Shown here: in pieces, positions 1 to 7,363 of the stretch
Layout of the letters: each line of letters begins with the position of its first letter
How positions within the stretch are numbered: position 1 is the stretch's first letter
From: Rhodoferax sp.
GTDB lineage: Bacteria > Pseudomonadota > Gammaproteobacteria > Burkholderiales > Burkholderiaceae_C
Direction of reading: 5' to 3'
Length of the DNA: 34,507 bases
Assembly: GCA_028711355.1 (NCBI GenBank)
Contig: JAQTSL010000003.1
Location: 1 to 34,507 of the forward strand
The notes under the pieces: generated by a model
What the model was told of the DNA's origin: nothing
Databases searched by the model: none
Seen by the model: the letters and a program-made list of their open reading frames with translations, nothing else
Made by a program: the position numbers and the translations under genes

Positions 1-648
1 TGATTGCACGGTGGCAAACGTTTGCAGGCGCTCGAGCGTGCGGATGGTCGGAAAGATCATGAAGAAGCGGCCCGCCTGATGGCGCGTCAGCGCATCCGAC
101 GGGCGCACCCAGACCGGCTCAAACTGCTCGGTTTCATCGGCCACCGGCGTCTGACCCGGGGGCATTTGCGCCACCAAAAACGGCACGTCAAAGCGCTTGG
201 GCAGGTCGCGGTCGGTCACCCAGCGCGCCAGCACCTGCACCTGGTCAGCAGCCAGGCGCAAGCCGCACGCGGCGCATTGGGGTGCAAACGCGGCGTGCCG
301 GTCGATCGCATCGATATCGGCCTGCGTGGCCCAACTGCCATCCACACGCTTGGCCAGCAGCACGCCCAGCTCTTCAAAACTTTCGCGGATGGCGGCAATG
401 GCTTCGGTCAGCGCGGCGTCGCTTTGCGTCGGGCGGCGCTGGGCAATGTCAAAGCAGCAACCATCGGCAGCGTCGATGGCACCGCCCGGGAACACAAACG
501 CGCCCGGCACAAAGCTGGCCTTGGCCGAGCGGCGCGTCATCAGCACCTCCAGGCCGCCAGGGGCATCGCGTAGCAGCAGCACGGTGGCGGCCAGGCGGGT
601 TGGCGCGGGCGCGCGGACGGGGTGCAGTTGTTGGGTGGTGCGGGGCAT
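1..648 (-). CDS. NUDIX hydrolase (NUDT19/CoA-diphosphatase-like), 3' end outside window
   Basis: The frame reads on the minus strand from an ATG at 648-646 and stays open to the window edge (216 codons), so the C-terminus is missing. The N-terminal part has the pattern of long NUDIX proteins: a strand with MTRRSAKASFVPGAFVFPGG, then a widely spaced NUDIX box whose helix is AIRESFEELGVLL, carrying the REx2EE metal-binding residues. An insertion of about 25 residues between the glycine-rich part and the helix is typical of the NUDT19 branch. Family members hydrolyse nucleoside-diphosphate-linked compounds such as CoA or NADH; the substrate cannot be read from sequence. The gene diverges from dapF, with 92 bp between the start codons, and a GATAAT-type -10 lies only 6 nt before the ATG. 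NUDIX assignment is sure; substrate is open. Confidence 0.85.
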   Translation of the reverse strand, partial: MPRTTQQLHPVRAPAPTRLAATVLLLRDAPGGLEVLMTRRSAKASFVPGAFVFPGGAIDAADGCCFDIAQRRPTQSDAALTEAIAAIRESFEELGVLLAKRVDGSWATQADIDAIDRHAAFAPQCAACGLRLAADQVQVLARWVTDRDLPKRFDVPFLVAQMPPGQTPVADETEQFEPVWVRPSDALTRHQAGRFFMIFPTIRTLERLQTFATVQS

Positions 649-654
649 GGGCGA

Positions 655-682
655 ATTATCAGCCCGTGCATAACAGAGCCAA
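655..682 (-). promoter_or_regulatory. Candidate promoter of the NUDIX gene
   Basis: Read on the minus strand there is TTGGCT (677-682), a 16-bp spacer and GATAAT (655-660). The -10 lies 6 nt upstream of the ATG, so transcription would start at or next to the start codon. No Shine-Dalgarno is visible, so a leaderless or nearly leaderless mRNA is possible. Inferred from sequence only. Confidence 0.4.
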
Positions 683-725
683 CTCCAACGGTGCTTGTCG
701 CCTGGTGCGGCGCTCTTGTGGCGCG

Positions 726-733
726 TAGATAAT
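726..733 (+). promoter_or_regulatory. Candidate -10 element of dapF
   Basis: TAGATAAT ends 7 nt before the dapF ATG, mirroring the arrangement on the opposite strand. I see no good -35 at 16-18 bp and no Shine-Dalgarno between it and the ATG. Confidence 0.3.
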
Positions 734-740
734 CCCTCCC

Positions 741-1634
741 ATGCACATTCCCTTCACCAAAATGCAAGGTGCCGGCAACGATTTTGTCGTGCTGGACGAG
801 ACGCAAGCACGCTTTGGTCTGACCACCGCGCACTACCGTTTTCTGGCCGACCGCCACTTTGGCGTCGGTGCTGACCAGATTTTGACGGTGCGCCCGTCGC
901 CCGCCCCCGGTATTGATTTTGAGTATGTGATCCACAACGCCGACGGCGCTGAGGTCGAGCAATGTGGCAACGGCGCGCGCTGCTTTGCCCGCTACGTGCA
1001 TGATGCCGGTCTGACCACCAAAGATGCGATCCGGGTGCAAACCAAGGGCGGCGTGATCGAGCCGGTGCTGGCGGCCGATGGACGCGTCACGGTGGACATG
1101 GGGGCGCCGGTGTTTGACTTGGCGCGCATTCCGTTTGCCCCGATCAAGACCTTGCCGATGCCCAGCGGTTCATGGGAAAAATGGCCGATAACCCTTGTTG
1201 ACAAAGCGCTGACAGCTATTATTGAAGTAGCGGTGGTGGCGCTGGGTAACCCGCACGCGGTGCAGGTGGTGACTGACGCAAGCGCGGCCCCGGTGCGGCA
1301 GCAAGGGCCGTTGATCGAACACCATCCGTTCTTCCCCAGGCGTGTCAATGCCGGTTTCATGCAGGTCATCAATCGTGGGCAGATTGCCCTGCGCGTCCAT
1401 GAGCGCGGTGCCGGCGAAACGCTGGCCTGCGGCTCAGGGGCGTGCGCTGCGGTGGTGGCCGGCATTCGCTTGGGGTTGCTCGACGCGCAGGTGGATGTGC
1501 AGACGCACGGTGGTGTGCTGCGCATCGGCTGGGCTGGGGGTAACAGCCCGGTGCTGATGACCGGCCCGGCAACCACGGTATTTGCCGGAGCGATTGATTT
1601 GCCCGATGATCCGGCCGACTTGCTCTTTTCTTAA
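741..1634 (+). CDS. dapF: Diaminopimelate epimerase DapF
   Basis: A cytosolic, cofactor-independent epimerase that converts LL- to meso-diaminopimelate, the last specific step before MurE uses it in peptidoglycan. The 297-aa protein has both catalytic cysteine motifs: CGNGARC (Cys75) in the first half and ACGSGAC (Cys230) in the second. It opens with the family signature FTKMQGAGNDFVVLD. Length is slightly above the usual ~275-290. The excess lies in a variable loop (about residues 148-165) whose DNA at 1203-1231 is an AT-richer patch matching a dispersed repeat (see repeats). The gene is followed 15 bp later by the DUF484 gene and then xerC, an order common in proteobacteria. Confidence 0.97.
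   Translation: MHIPFTKMQGAGNDFVVLDETQARFGLTTAHYRFLADRHFGVGADQILTVRPSPAPGIDFEYVIHNADGAEVEQCGNGARCFARYVHDAGLTTKDAIRVQTKGGVIEPVLAADGRVTVDMGAPVFDLARIPFAPIKTLPMPSGSWEKWPITLVDKALTAIIEVAVVALGNPHAVQVVTDASAAPVRQQGPLIEHHPFFPRRVNAGFMQVINRGQIALRVHERGAGETLACGSGACAAVVAGIRLGLLDAQVDVQTHGGVLRIGWAGGNSPVLMTGPATTVFAGAIDLPDDPADLLFS
1203..1231 (-). repeat. Intragenic dispersed repeat, copy in dapF
   Basis: The reverse complement of this patch contains ATAGCTGTCAGCGCTTT, which differs by one base from ATAGCTGTTAGCGCTTT at 20752-20768. It is in frame within dapF and codes for part of a variable loop (KALTAIIEVA). It is AT-richer than the surrounding gene. Confidence 0.5.
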
Positions 1635-1649
1635 CCTTTTGACTGTGGG

Positions 1650-2366
1650 ATGACCATGACCCCTGTTTCCAGCCCGATCGGCAGCCCGATCACCGAAGAC
1701 GATATTGCCAACTACCTGGTCAACACGCCCGACTTTTTTGAACGGCACGCCGAGTTGCTGGCCACAGTGCAGTTGTCCAGCCCGCACAGCCAGCGCACGG
1801 TCAGTCTGCAAGAGCGCCAGGCGCTGATGCTGCGCGAGAAGATTCGCATGCTGGAGCAGCGCATCATGGACATGATTCGCAATGTCAATGAAAACATGGT
1901 GCTGTCTGACAAACTGCTGCTGTGGGCGCGCGCCTTGTTGCTGAGCGCCGACCCGCGCGATCTGCCACAACGCATCGCCGACGAGCTGGCCGACCAGTTC
2001 TCGGTGCCGCAGGTCGGCATCAAAGTCTGGGGCGTGGCGCCAGCGTACCTGGCTTGCGAGTTTGCACATGGTGTCAGCGACGACGCCAAACTGTTTGCCA
2101 CTTCGCTGACCGAGCCATTTTGCGGCGTCAATACCGGGCTGGAGGCGCTGAACTGGCTGCCCGAGCCGCAGGCGGCCGTGTCGCTGGCGATCCTGCCGCT
2201 GCGCGCCTTGTCGTCTGGCGCGCAGGCCAGCGTTGCGCTGACGCCAGCCTTTGGATTGCTGGTGCTGGCCTCGCCCGACGCGCAGCGCTTTAACAGCACC
2301 ATGGGCACCGACTTTCTGGCGCGCATCGCCGATCTGGCCAGCGCAGCGCTGTCGCAGTTGCGTTGA
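1650..2366 (+). CDS. DUF484 family protein
   Basis: A 238-aa cytosolic protein of the DUF484 family, a GAF-like fold usually encoded between dapF and xerC; its biochemical role is not established. The N-terminal signature is visible: DIANYLVNTPDFFERHAELL (residues about 15-34), followed by a helical stretch rich in Arg/Glu/Met (about residues 50-85) that could form a coiled coil, then an alternating strand/helix GAF-like body ending SPDAQRFNSTMGTDFLARIA. The start at 1650 (MTMTP) lies 15 bp after dapF; an in-frame ATG at 1656 is an alternative. xerC follows after 9 bp, so the three genes probably form one operon. Confidence 0.88.
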   Translation: MTMTPVSSPIGSPITEDDIANYLVNTPDFFERHAELLATVQLSSPHSQRTVSLQERQALMLREKIRMLEQRIMDMIRNVNENMVLSDKLLLWARALLLSADPRDLPQRIADELADQFSVPQVGIKVWGVAPAYLACEFAHGVSDDAKLFATSLTEPFCGVNTGLEALNWLPEPQAAVSLAILPLRALSSGAQASVALTPAFGLLVLASPDAQRFNSTMGTDFLARIADLASAALSQLR

Positions 2367-2375
2367 GTTGAGCTC

Positions 2376-3338
2376 ATGTCTGACCCGCTGGTTGCGCGCT
2401 ACCTGGATCATGTGCGCTTTGAAAAGCGGCTGGCCGAACGCAGCGTGACGCTTTATACGTTGGACCTGCAAAAGCTGGCGCAGAGTGCCACGTTAGCCGG
2501 CGTTGACTTGCTGCAGGTGCAGCCGGCCCACGTGCGGCGCTGGGTTGCACAGATGCACAGCGGTGGCCGCAGCGCGCGCGGCATTGCATTGATCCTGTCG
2601 GGCTGGCGTGGCTTTTATGTCTGGTTGGGGCGTCAAGGGCTGGTCACCAGCAACCCGCTGGCCGGTGTGCGTGCGCCCAAGGCGGCCAAGCCGTTGCCCA
2701 AGGCGTTGAGTGTCGATGACGCGGTGCGGCTGGCCAGCTTTCAAAGCGCCAGCGCCGACCCTTGGCTGGAGGCGCGCGACCAGGCGCTGGTCGAGTTGTT
2801 CTACGGCGGCGGTCTGCGGCTGGCAGAGTTGACCGGGCTGGACCTGCAGGCCAGCAGGCAAGCGCGCGGCTGGGTTGATTTGAGCGCCGGTGAAGCCCAT
2901 GTGCTAGGCAAGGGCGCCAAGCGCCGGGTGGTGCCGGTGGGTGCGCAGGCGGTGCAGGCGCTGCAACGCTGGCTGCTGGTGCGGGCGCAAAAATTGCCGG
3001 TGAACGCAGTTGACGCGAGTGACACTGCGGGCTTGTCCGGGGCCCTGTTTATCGGCCGAGGCGGCCAGCGGTTGTCGGCACAGTCGGTCTGGAAGCGCTT
3101 GCGCGCGCGCAGTCTGGCCAGCGGGCTGGCCGCCCCGGTGCATCCGCATGTGCTGCGCCATTCGTTTGCCAGCCATGTGTTGCAGTCCAGCGCCGACCTG
3201 CGCGGTGTGCAAGAATTGCTGGGTCACGCCAATATCAGCACCACGCAAATTTATACTCGGCTCGACTTTGGCCATCTGGCCAAGACTTATGATGCAGCGC
3301 ATCCGCGCGCGCACCTCAAGTCAACTGGGTCAAAATAG
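2376..3338 (+). CDS. xerC: Tyrosine recombinase XerC
   Basis: Site-specific tyrosine recombinase that, with XerD, resolves chromosome dimers at dif. The 320-aa protein has the N-terminal SAM-like DNA-binding domain (residues about 1-95) and the C-terminal catalytic domain. The catalytic set is visible: Arg148 in GGGLRLAEL, a Lys-rich beta-hairpin (GKGAKRRVV), His258 and Arg261 in HVLRHSFASHVL, His284 in LGHANIS and the nucleophile Tyr293 in TTQIYTRLDF. The gene follows the DUF484 gene by 9 bp. The position beside dapF and DUF484 supports XerC over XerD or a phage integrase, and I see no attachment-site duplications nearby. Confidence 0.95.
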   Translation: MSDPLVARYLDHVRFEKRLAERSVTLYTLDLQKLAQSATLAGVDLLQVQPAHVRRWVAQMHSGGRSARGIALILSGWRGFYVWLGRQGLVTSNPLAGVRAPKAAKPLPKALSVDDAVRLASFQSASADPWLEARDQALVELFYGGGLRLAELTGLDLQASRQARGWVDLSAGEAHVLGKGAKRRVVPVGAQAVQALQRWLLVRAQKLPVNAVDASDTAGLSGALFIGRGGQRLSAQSVWKRLRARSLASGLAAPVHPHVLRHSFASHVLQSSADLRGVQELLGHANISTTQIYTRLDFGHLAKTYDAAHPRAHLKSTGSK

Positions 3339-3371
3339 CGCACTTTTTCAATTTTTATCAACGGGCGACCT

Positions 3372-3686
3372 ATGCAAAAGCAAATCAGTGTGGTGTTGGA
3401 CAAAGGCGTTGAATTCACCTTCAATATCCCCGCAGGGACGGCACCATTGGCACACGCTGCTGCACGCGCCTGGCTGGACAAGCAGTTCACCGAGCTCGAA
3501 TGCGAGCCGCTGCGTGCCAGTGGCAAGGTGCTGACCGCCGACAAAATTCTGGTGGTGACACAGGCCGCCGGGTCCAAACTGCTGGGCGATGCTGTTTGGT
3601 CGGCTGATTTTGTTGCCGCTGTTGGCGCGGCGCTGGGCAAGCCGATGATCCGCGTCGATGTGCCGGCCATGGCGATCACCTACTGA
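3372..3686 (+). CDS. Small conserved-looking hypothetical protein
   Basis: A 104-aa protein with no family I can name. It has no signal peptide or membrane segment. It alternates beta-like stretches (KQISVVLDKGVEFTFNI; KILVVTQ; MIRVDVPAMAIT) with helices (HAAARAWLDKQF; DFVAAVGAALG), suggesting a small alpha/beta fold. Codon use and GC match the neighbours, and no longer frame competes, so it is probably a real gene. The ATG at 3372 lies 33 bp after xerC with only a weak GGGCGAC as ribosome site. The hairpin repeat preceding rlmI begins 16 bp after its stop. Confidence 0.65.
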   Translation: MQKQISVVLDKGVEFTFNIPAGTAPLAHAAARAWLDKQFTELECEPLRASGKVLTADKILVVTQAAGSKLLGDAVWSADFVAAVGAALGKPMIRVDVPAMAITY

Positions 3687-3701
3687 CCGCATTGAGGTTG
3701 T

Positions 3702-3830
3702 CCCGAAGCATAGAGGATGGCGGTCATTGCGATGACTGTCATTGCGGACTCGATTCGCAATCCATGCAGTTCGGAGCCATGGATACTGGGTCGTAGCCCG
3801 GTATGACAACCTGTTCTTTCACGTTAAATG
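3702..3830 (+). repeat. Hairpin-forming dispersed repeat, copy 1 (upstream of rlmI)
   Basis: About 129 bp of non-coding DNA that aligns with 28915-29029. Shared blocks include CCGAAGCAT, GTCATTGCG, CGCAATCCA, CATGGATAC, GGGTCGT, GCCCGGTATGACAACCTG and TTTCACG[T/C]TAAAT. It contains an inverted pair (ATACTGGG / CCCGGTAT, with a G-T pair) and ends directly at the start codon of the methyltransferase. It resembles the widespread 'GTCATTGCGGG...CCCGCAATCC' intergenic repeats of proteobacteria. Confidence 0.85.
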
Positions 3831-5021
3831 ATGAAAACCATCCGTCTGCGCGCCGGCAAAGAGCGCTCGCTGCTGCGCCATCACCCCTGGATTTTTGACT
3901 CGGCCATTGCGCGTGGGGGCGCAGATGCGGGCGAGACGGTTCGCGTTGAGTCTGCCGAAGGCCAGTTTCTGGCCTGGGCAGCCTTCAGTCCGGCGTCAAA
4001 AATCCGCGCCCGGGTCTGGAGTTTTGATCAGAAACAGCGTATTGATGAATCTTTTTTTGTAGCTGCTTGCGCAAGCGCAGTAAAGGCTAGAGCCAGATTT
4101 GACATAAATAGCGATGCCATGCGCCTGGTCCATGGTGAGTCCGACAGCTTGCCTGGTCTGATCGTGGATCGGTACGGTGACACGCTGGTGGCGCAATTTA
4201 CCTCGGCCGGTGCCGAGCGCTGGAAGGCTGTGCTGGCCGACGCGCTGCTGCAAGCCACCGGTTTGACCAAGCTGTACGAGCGCTCTGACGCCAGCAGTCG
4301 GGCGCGTGAGGGCTTACCTGAGGCCAAAGGCTGGCTGCGCGGCCAGGGGCCGGTTGAACTGATCTTGCAGGAACACGGCTGGCAACTGCACGTCAACATC
4401 GCCGAAGGCCACAAGACCGGTTTTTACCTGGACCAGCGCGACAGTCGTAAACGTTTTTTTGACTACGCTCAGCGCTTGGCATTTGGCCAAGTGCTCAATT
4501 GCTATTGCTACACCGGCGGCTTTACCGTGGCCGCGCTGATGGGCGGCGCGGGTCATGTCACGTCGATCGACTCGTCGGGTCCGGCACTGGAAAAAGCTGC
4601 CGCCAATTTGGCGCTCAACGGCTTGGACAGCGCGCGTGCCACTTTTACGGACGCTGACGTGAACGCCTCGCTGCGTACCTTTATCGAGCAGGGGCGCAGT
4701 TTTGATGCGATTGTGCTGGATCCGCCCAAGTTTGCCCCGACCGTCGCCCACGCCGAACGCGCCGCCCGCGCCTACAAAGACATCAACCGGCTGGCGTTCA
4801 AGCTGCTGGCCCCCGGTGGCGTGCTGTTCACTTACAGTTGCTCGGGTGGCATCAGCGCCGACCTGTTTCACAAAATTGTGGCTTCCGCCGGTTGTGACGC
4901 GGGGGTGGACGGTTATATCCATGAACGCTTGGGCGGCGCGCCAGACCACCCGATGACACTGGTTTTTCCGGAGGGCGAGTACCTCAAGGGACTGGTTGTG
5001 ATGCGTCGCGCCGCCCCGTAA
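3828..5021 (+). CDS. rlmI: Class I SAM-dependent rRNA methyltransferase, RlmI-like
   Basis: Resembles RlmI (YccW), which makes m5C1962 in 23S rRNA. The 397-aa protein has an N-terminal PUA domain (about residues 3-75; LRAGKERSLLRHHPWIF), a middle domain with RLVHGESDSLPGLIVDRYG, and a C-terminal Rossmann methyltransferase domain with the SAM motif NCYCYTGGFTVAAL and the catalytic-region motif DPPKFAP (Asp298). Two ATGs overlap in series (3828 and 3831). Alignment of the upstream repeat with the murD copy places the boundary at 3831, so MKTIRL may be the true start. No Shine-Dalgarno is visible, because the repeat occupies that position. Residues about 75-95 are encoded by an AT-rich repeat patch (4051-4112). 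The stop codon lies in a tandem 20-bp duplication. Confidence 0.88.
   Translation: MMKTIRLRAGKERSLLRHHPWIFDSAIARGGADAGETVRVESAEGQFLAWAAFSPASKIRARVWSFDQKQRIDESFFVAACASAVKARARFDINSDAMRLVHGESDSLPGLIVDRYGDTLVAQFTSAGAERWKAVLADALLQATGLTKLYERSDASSRAREGLPEAKGWLRGQGPVELILQEHGWQLHVNIAEGHKTGFYLDQRDSRKRFFDYAQRLAFGQVLNCYCYTGGFTVAALMGGAGHVTSIDSSGPALEKAAANLALNGLDSARATFTDADVNASLRTFIEQGRSFDAIVLDPPKFAPTVAHAERAARAYKDINRLAFKLLAPGGVLFTYSCSGGISADLFHKIVASAGCDAGVDGYIHERLGGAPDHPMTLVFPEGEYLKGLVVMRRAAP
4051..4112 (+). repeat. Intragenic dispersed repeat, copy in rlmI
   Basis: An AT-rich patch with TTTGTAGCTGCTTGCGC, AGTAAAGGCTAGAGCCAG and ATTTGACATAAATAGC. It shares the order TTTG(A)TAGCTG - GCGC - AAAG/TTTAG - GAGCCAG/GGGCCAG - TTTG with 20746-20800. 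It reads in frame through the methyltransferase as FVAACASAVKARARFDINS, between conserved IDESFF and RLVHGESD. Confidence 0.55.
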
Positions 5022-5050
5022 GGACACTGGCCGCCCCGTAAGGACACTGG
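5011..5050 (+). repeat. Perfect 20-bp tandem duplication
   Basis: 5011-5030 and 5031-5050 are identical (each starts CCGCCCCGTA and ends AGGACACTGG). The first copy contains the last codons and TAA stop of the RlmI-like gene; the second is non-coding. This looks like a recent slippage duplication. Confidence 0.95.
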
Positions 5051-5094
5051 CGCCGGGCGTCGTTACACTCGTTGCCTTTCCAAGTGACCGCAAC

Positions 5095-6156
5095 ATGAGC
5101 CTCATTCCAGCCACCATCCTCACCGGCTTCCTCGGGTCCGGCAAAACCACGCTTTTGAAGCGTGTGTTGTCGGAGGCGCACGGCCAGAAAATTGCCGTGA
5201 TCGAAAATGAGTTTGGCGAAGAAAATATCGACAACGACATTCTGGTGACCGACTCCCAGGAACAAATCGTCCAGATGAGCAATGGCTGCATTTGCTGCAC
5301 CATCCGCGAGGACCTGCGCGAAGCGCTGCAACTGCTGGCTGCCAAAAAGCGCAAAGGCCTGCTGGACTTTGACCGGGTGGTGATTGAAACCACCGGTGTG
5401 GCCGACCCGGGACCGGTGGCACAAACTTTTTTCATGGACGATGAGATCGCCGAGAGTTATTTGCTCGACTCGATCCTGACGCTGGTCGATGCCAAGCACG
5501 CCCACCAGCAGCTTGACACGCGCCAGGAAGCACGCCGCCAGGTGGGTTTTGCCGACCAGATCTTTATCAGCAAAACCGACTTGGTGTCGGCTGATGAGAC
5601 CGCTGACTTGATGCGCCGCCTGACGCACATGAACCCGCGGGCGCCGCAAAAGGCGGTGCACTTTGGTGCGGTTGCTTTGAGCGAGGTGTTTGACCTGCGC
5701 GGCTTTAACCTTAATACCAAACTCGACATTGACCCGGATTTTCTGAAAGAAGAAGAGCACAGTCATGACCATGGCGACGACCCTGACCACTGCGGTCATG
5801 ACCATGCGCCGGGAGAAACTTGCCAGCACCATGACCACGCGCGTCACCATCATCACGACGACGATGTGAAGAGTTTTGTGTTCCGGTCAGACCGCCCGTT
5901 TGATCCGGCCAAGCTGGAAGACTTTCTGGGCGCTGTGGTCAACGTCTATGGCCCGCGTATGCTGCGTTACAAGGGCGTGCTTTATATGCAAGGGACCGAG
6001 CGCAAGGTGATTTTTCAGGGGGTGCACCAACTGATGGGCAGCGATTTGGGCCCTGCTTGGGGCCAGCACGAAAAACCCAGCAGCAAAATGGTGTTTATCG
6101 GTATTGACCTGCCGCAAGACATTTTTTTGCAGGGCATGGAGCAAAGCCTGGTCTAA
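5095..6156 (+). CDS. CobW/COG0523 (G3E) GTPase, ZNG1/YjiA-type metallochaperone
   Basis: A cytosolic GTPase of the G3E metallochaperone family. The 353-aa protein starts with Walker A GFLGSGKTT (residues 11-19), has the metal-binding CxCC motif as GCICCTI (Cys65, Cys67, Cys68), ETTGVADPGP as the Walker B/switch region, and the guanine-specificity motif SKTD. A long His/Asp/Glu-rich loop (about residues 219-257) with runs such as HDHGDD and HHHHDDD precedes the C-terminal CobW_C domain (about 258-350). COG0523 proteins move zinc, cobalt or nickel; the His-rich loop fits zinc handling but does not prove it. I see no Zur-like operator upstream. It precedes dksA by ~200 bp and may be co-transcribed with it. 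Confidence 0.9.
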   Translation: MSLIPATILTGFLGSGKTTLLKRVLSEAHGQKIAVIENEFGEENIDNDILVTDSQEQIVQMSNGCICCTIREDLREALQLLAAKKRKGLLDFDRVVIETTGVADPGPVAQTFFMDDEIAESYLLDSILTLVDAKHAHQQLDTRQEARRQVGFADQIFISKTDLVSADETADLMRRLTHMNPRAPQKAVHFGAVALSEVFDLRGFNLNTKLDIDPDFLKEEEHSHDHGDDPDHCGHDHAPGETCQHHDHARHHHHDDDVKSFVFRSDRPFDPAKLEDFLGAVVNVYGPRMLRYKGVLYMQGTERKVIFQGVHQLMGSDLGPAWGQHEKPSSKMVFIGIDLPQDIFLQGMEQSLV

Positions 6157-6348
6157 GACTGTTGGCAACCCCAGAATGGATGGTTCATGTTTGCCTCGAT
6201 TTTGCAATTGATGGGATTTCCGGCGGCTAAGCCGCTACACTCGCCCGCCAATGAAAAAGTCACGGTGCTGGCCAGCAAGCCAGGCACCACTGCTGGTGCG
6301 TTGCCAAAAGCGCGCGCATCGGCTTTCCCCGTACCGGAGCAACCCGCC

Positions 6349-6354
6349 AGGAGG
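6349..6354 (+). promoter_or_regulatory. Strong Shine-Dalgarno that decides the dksA start
   Basis: AGGAGG is followed by a 6-nt spacer and GTG at 6361, in frame with the DksA reading frame. The frame stays open upstream to an ATG at 6187, but that ATG has a poorer ribosome site (GGATGG) and the added 58 residues show no family resemblance. Confidence 0.7.
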
Positions 6355-6360
6355 TCCACT

Positions 6361-7329
6361 GTGAAGTCTGCATCCAGTTCGTCCAACAAGACGCCCGCCA
6401 AGTCAACCCAACTTGCCAAAGGCGGCAAAGCCGTCAGCCCCGTTAAAGCGGTCAAGCCGGCCAGTGTGGTCAAGGCTGTAACAGTCAAAAAACCGGTCAA
6501 ACCAGCGGCCCAGCCCAAGCCGCAGGCCAAAAAACCGGTTGTCGCCCCCAAACCAGTTGTGGCCCGGCCCCCGCCGGCCGCGTCTGCTGTCAAAAGGAAG
6601 TCGGAACCGGTGCCCAAAGATAAAGTTGTTCAAGCGAAAGTGCCTGCCCCAAAACCGGTGGCGCCTGCTGCACCAAAGCCGGTGGTCGCGCCGGCTCCGA
6701 TCGCAGCGGTGAACCCGCTGGGGGTGCCGGTACGCTCCGGGCGTCCGTCGTCGCGGCTGGCCCAGTTGACAGTACCGTCGATGGCGCAATCGGTTGCATC
6801 CAACGCTGCAAAGTCCAGCTTTACCCAGATGTCGTCGCCGCAGCCAATCGCTTCTCCGACCGCCGCAGCGGTCAAGAAAGACCCCAAGCTGGCCAACAAC
6901 TGGAAGCACAAGTCGGTCGCTGATCTGACCGACGAAGAAGTGATTGCCATGCCCGATTTGGAGTACATGAACGACACCCAAATCGCTTTCTTTCGCCAAA
7001 AATTGGTGGATTTGAAAGACGCTATCCTGAACAATGCCGGCGAAACCACCGAGCATTTGCGCGAGGATACGGTGGTGGTTCCAGATCCGGCCGACCGTGC
7101 GACCATCGAAGAAGAGCACGCACTCGAGCTGCGTACCCGTGACCGTGAGAGAAAACTGCTGAAGAAAATTGAGCAATCGATCAACCGGATTGATGCCGGT
7201 GATTACGGTTACTGCGATGAAACCGGTGAGCCCATCGGTGTGGCGCGGTTACTGGCGCGGCCAACGGCAACACTGTCGCTAGAGGCGCAGCAGCGGCGTG
7301 AACTTAAACAAAAAATGTTTGGGGATTAA
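6361..7329 (+). CDS. dksA: RNA polymerase-binding transcription factor DksA, with long basic N-terminal tail
   Basis: DksA binds the RNA polymerase secondary channel and with ppGpp tunes rRNA and amino-acid promoters. From the GTG at 6361 the protein is 322 aa, about twice the E. coli length of 151. The C-terminal ~145 residues are the DksA core. The coiled-coil tip motif DPADRA (Asp242, Asp245, Ala247) is intact, and the zinc-finger region reads GYCDETGEPIG...RPTATLSLEAQ. Only the first of the four canonical cysteines (Cys285) remains, the others being Thr, Ser and Ala. Residues ~1-170 are low-complexity and rich in Lys, Ala, Pro and Val (repeated KKPV, KPVV), like a histone-H1-type tail. 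A start at 6187 would add 58 residues and cannot be excluded. Confidence 0.92.
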   Translation: MKSASSSSNKTPAKSTQLAKGGKAVSPVKAVKPASVVKAVTVKKPVKPAAQPKPQAKKPVVAPKPVVARPPPAASAVKRKSEPVPKDKVVQAKVPAPKPVAPAAPKPVVAPAPIAAVNPLGVPVRSGRPSSRLAQLTVPSMAQSVASNAAKSSFTQMSSPQPIASPTAAAVKKDPKLANNWKHKSVADLTDEEVIAMPDLEYMNDTQIAFFRQKLVDLKDAILNNAGETTEHLREDTVVVPDPADRATIEEEHALELRTRDRERKLLKKIEQSINRIDAGDYGYCDETGEPIGVARLLARPTATLSLEAQQRRELKQKMFGD

Positions 7330-7363
7330 GTCGCGGCGCTGAGCTGGGGTGGGCGCAAGCGTC

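Noticed and set aside
2376..3338. Phage or island integrase instead of XerC
   Set aside because: The dapF-DUF484-xerC context and protein length fit XerC, and there are no phage genes or flanking att-like duplications.
4314..5435. 373-codon minus-strand frame across rlmI and the CobW-type gene
   Set aside because: It overlaps two strongly supported genes on the other strand and has no recognisable domain.
5752..5868. His-rich run in the CobW-type gene as an assembly artefact
   Set aside because: The frame is intact and His-rich metal-binding loops are common in this family.
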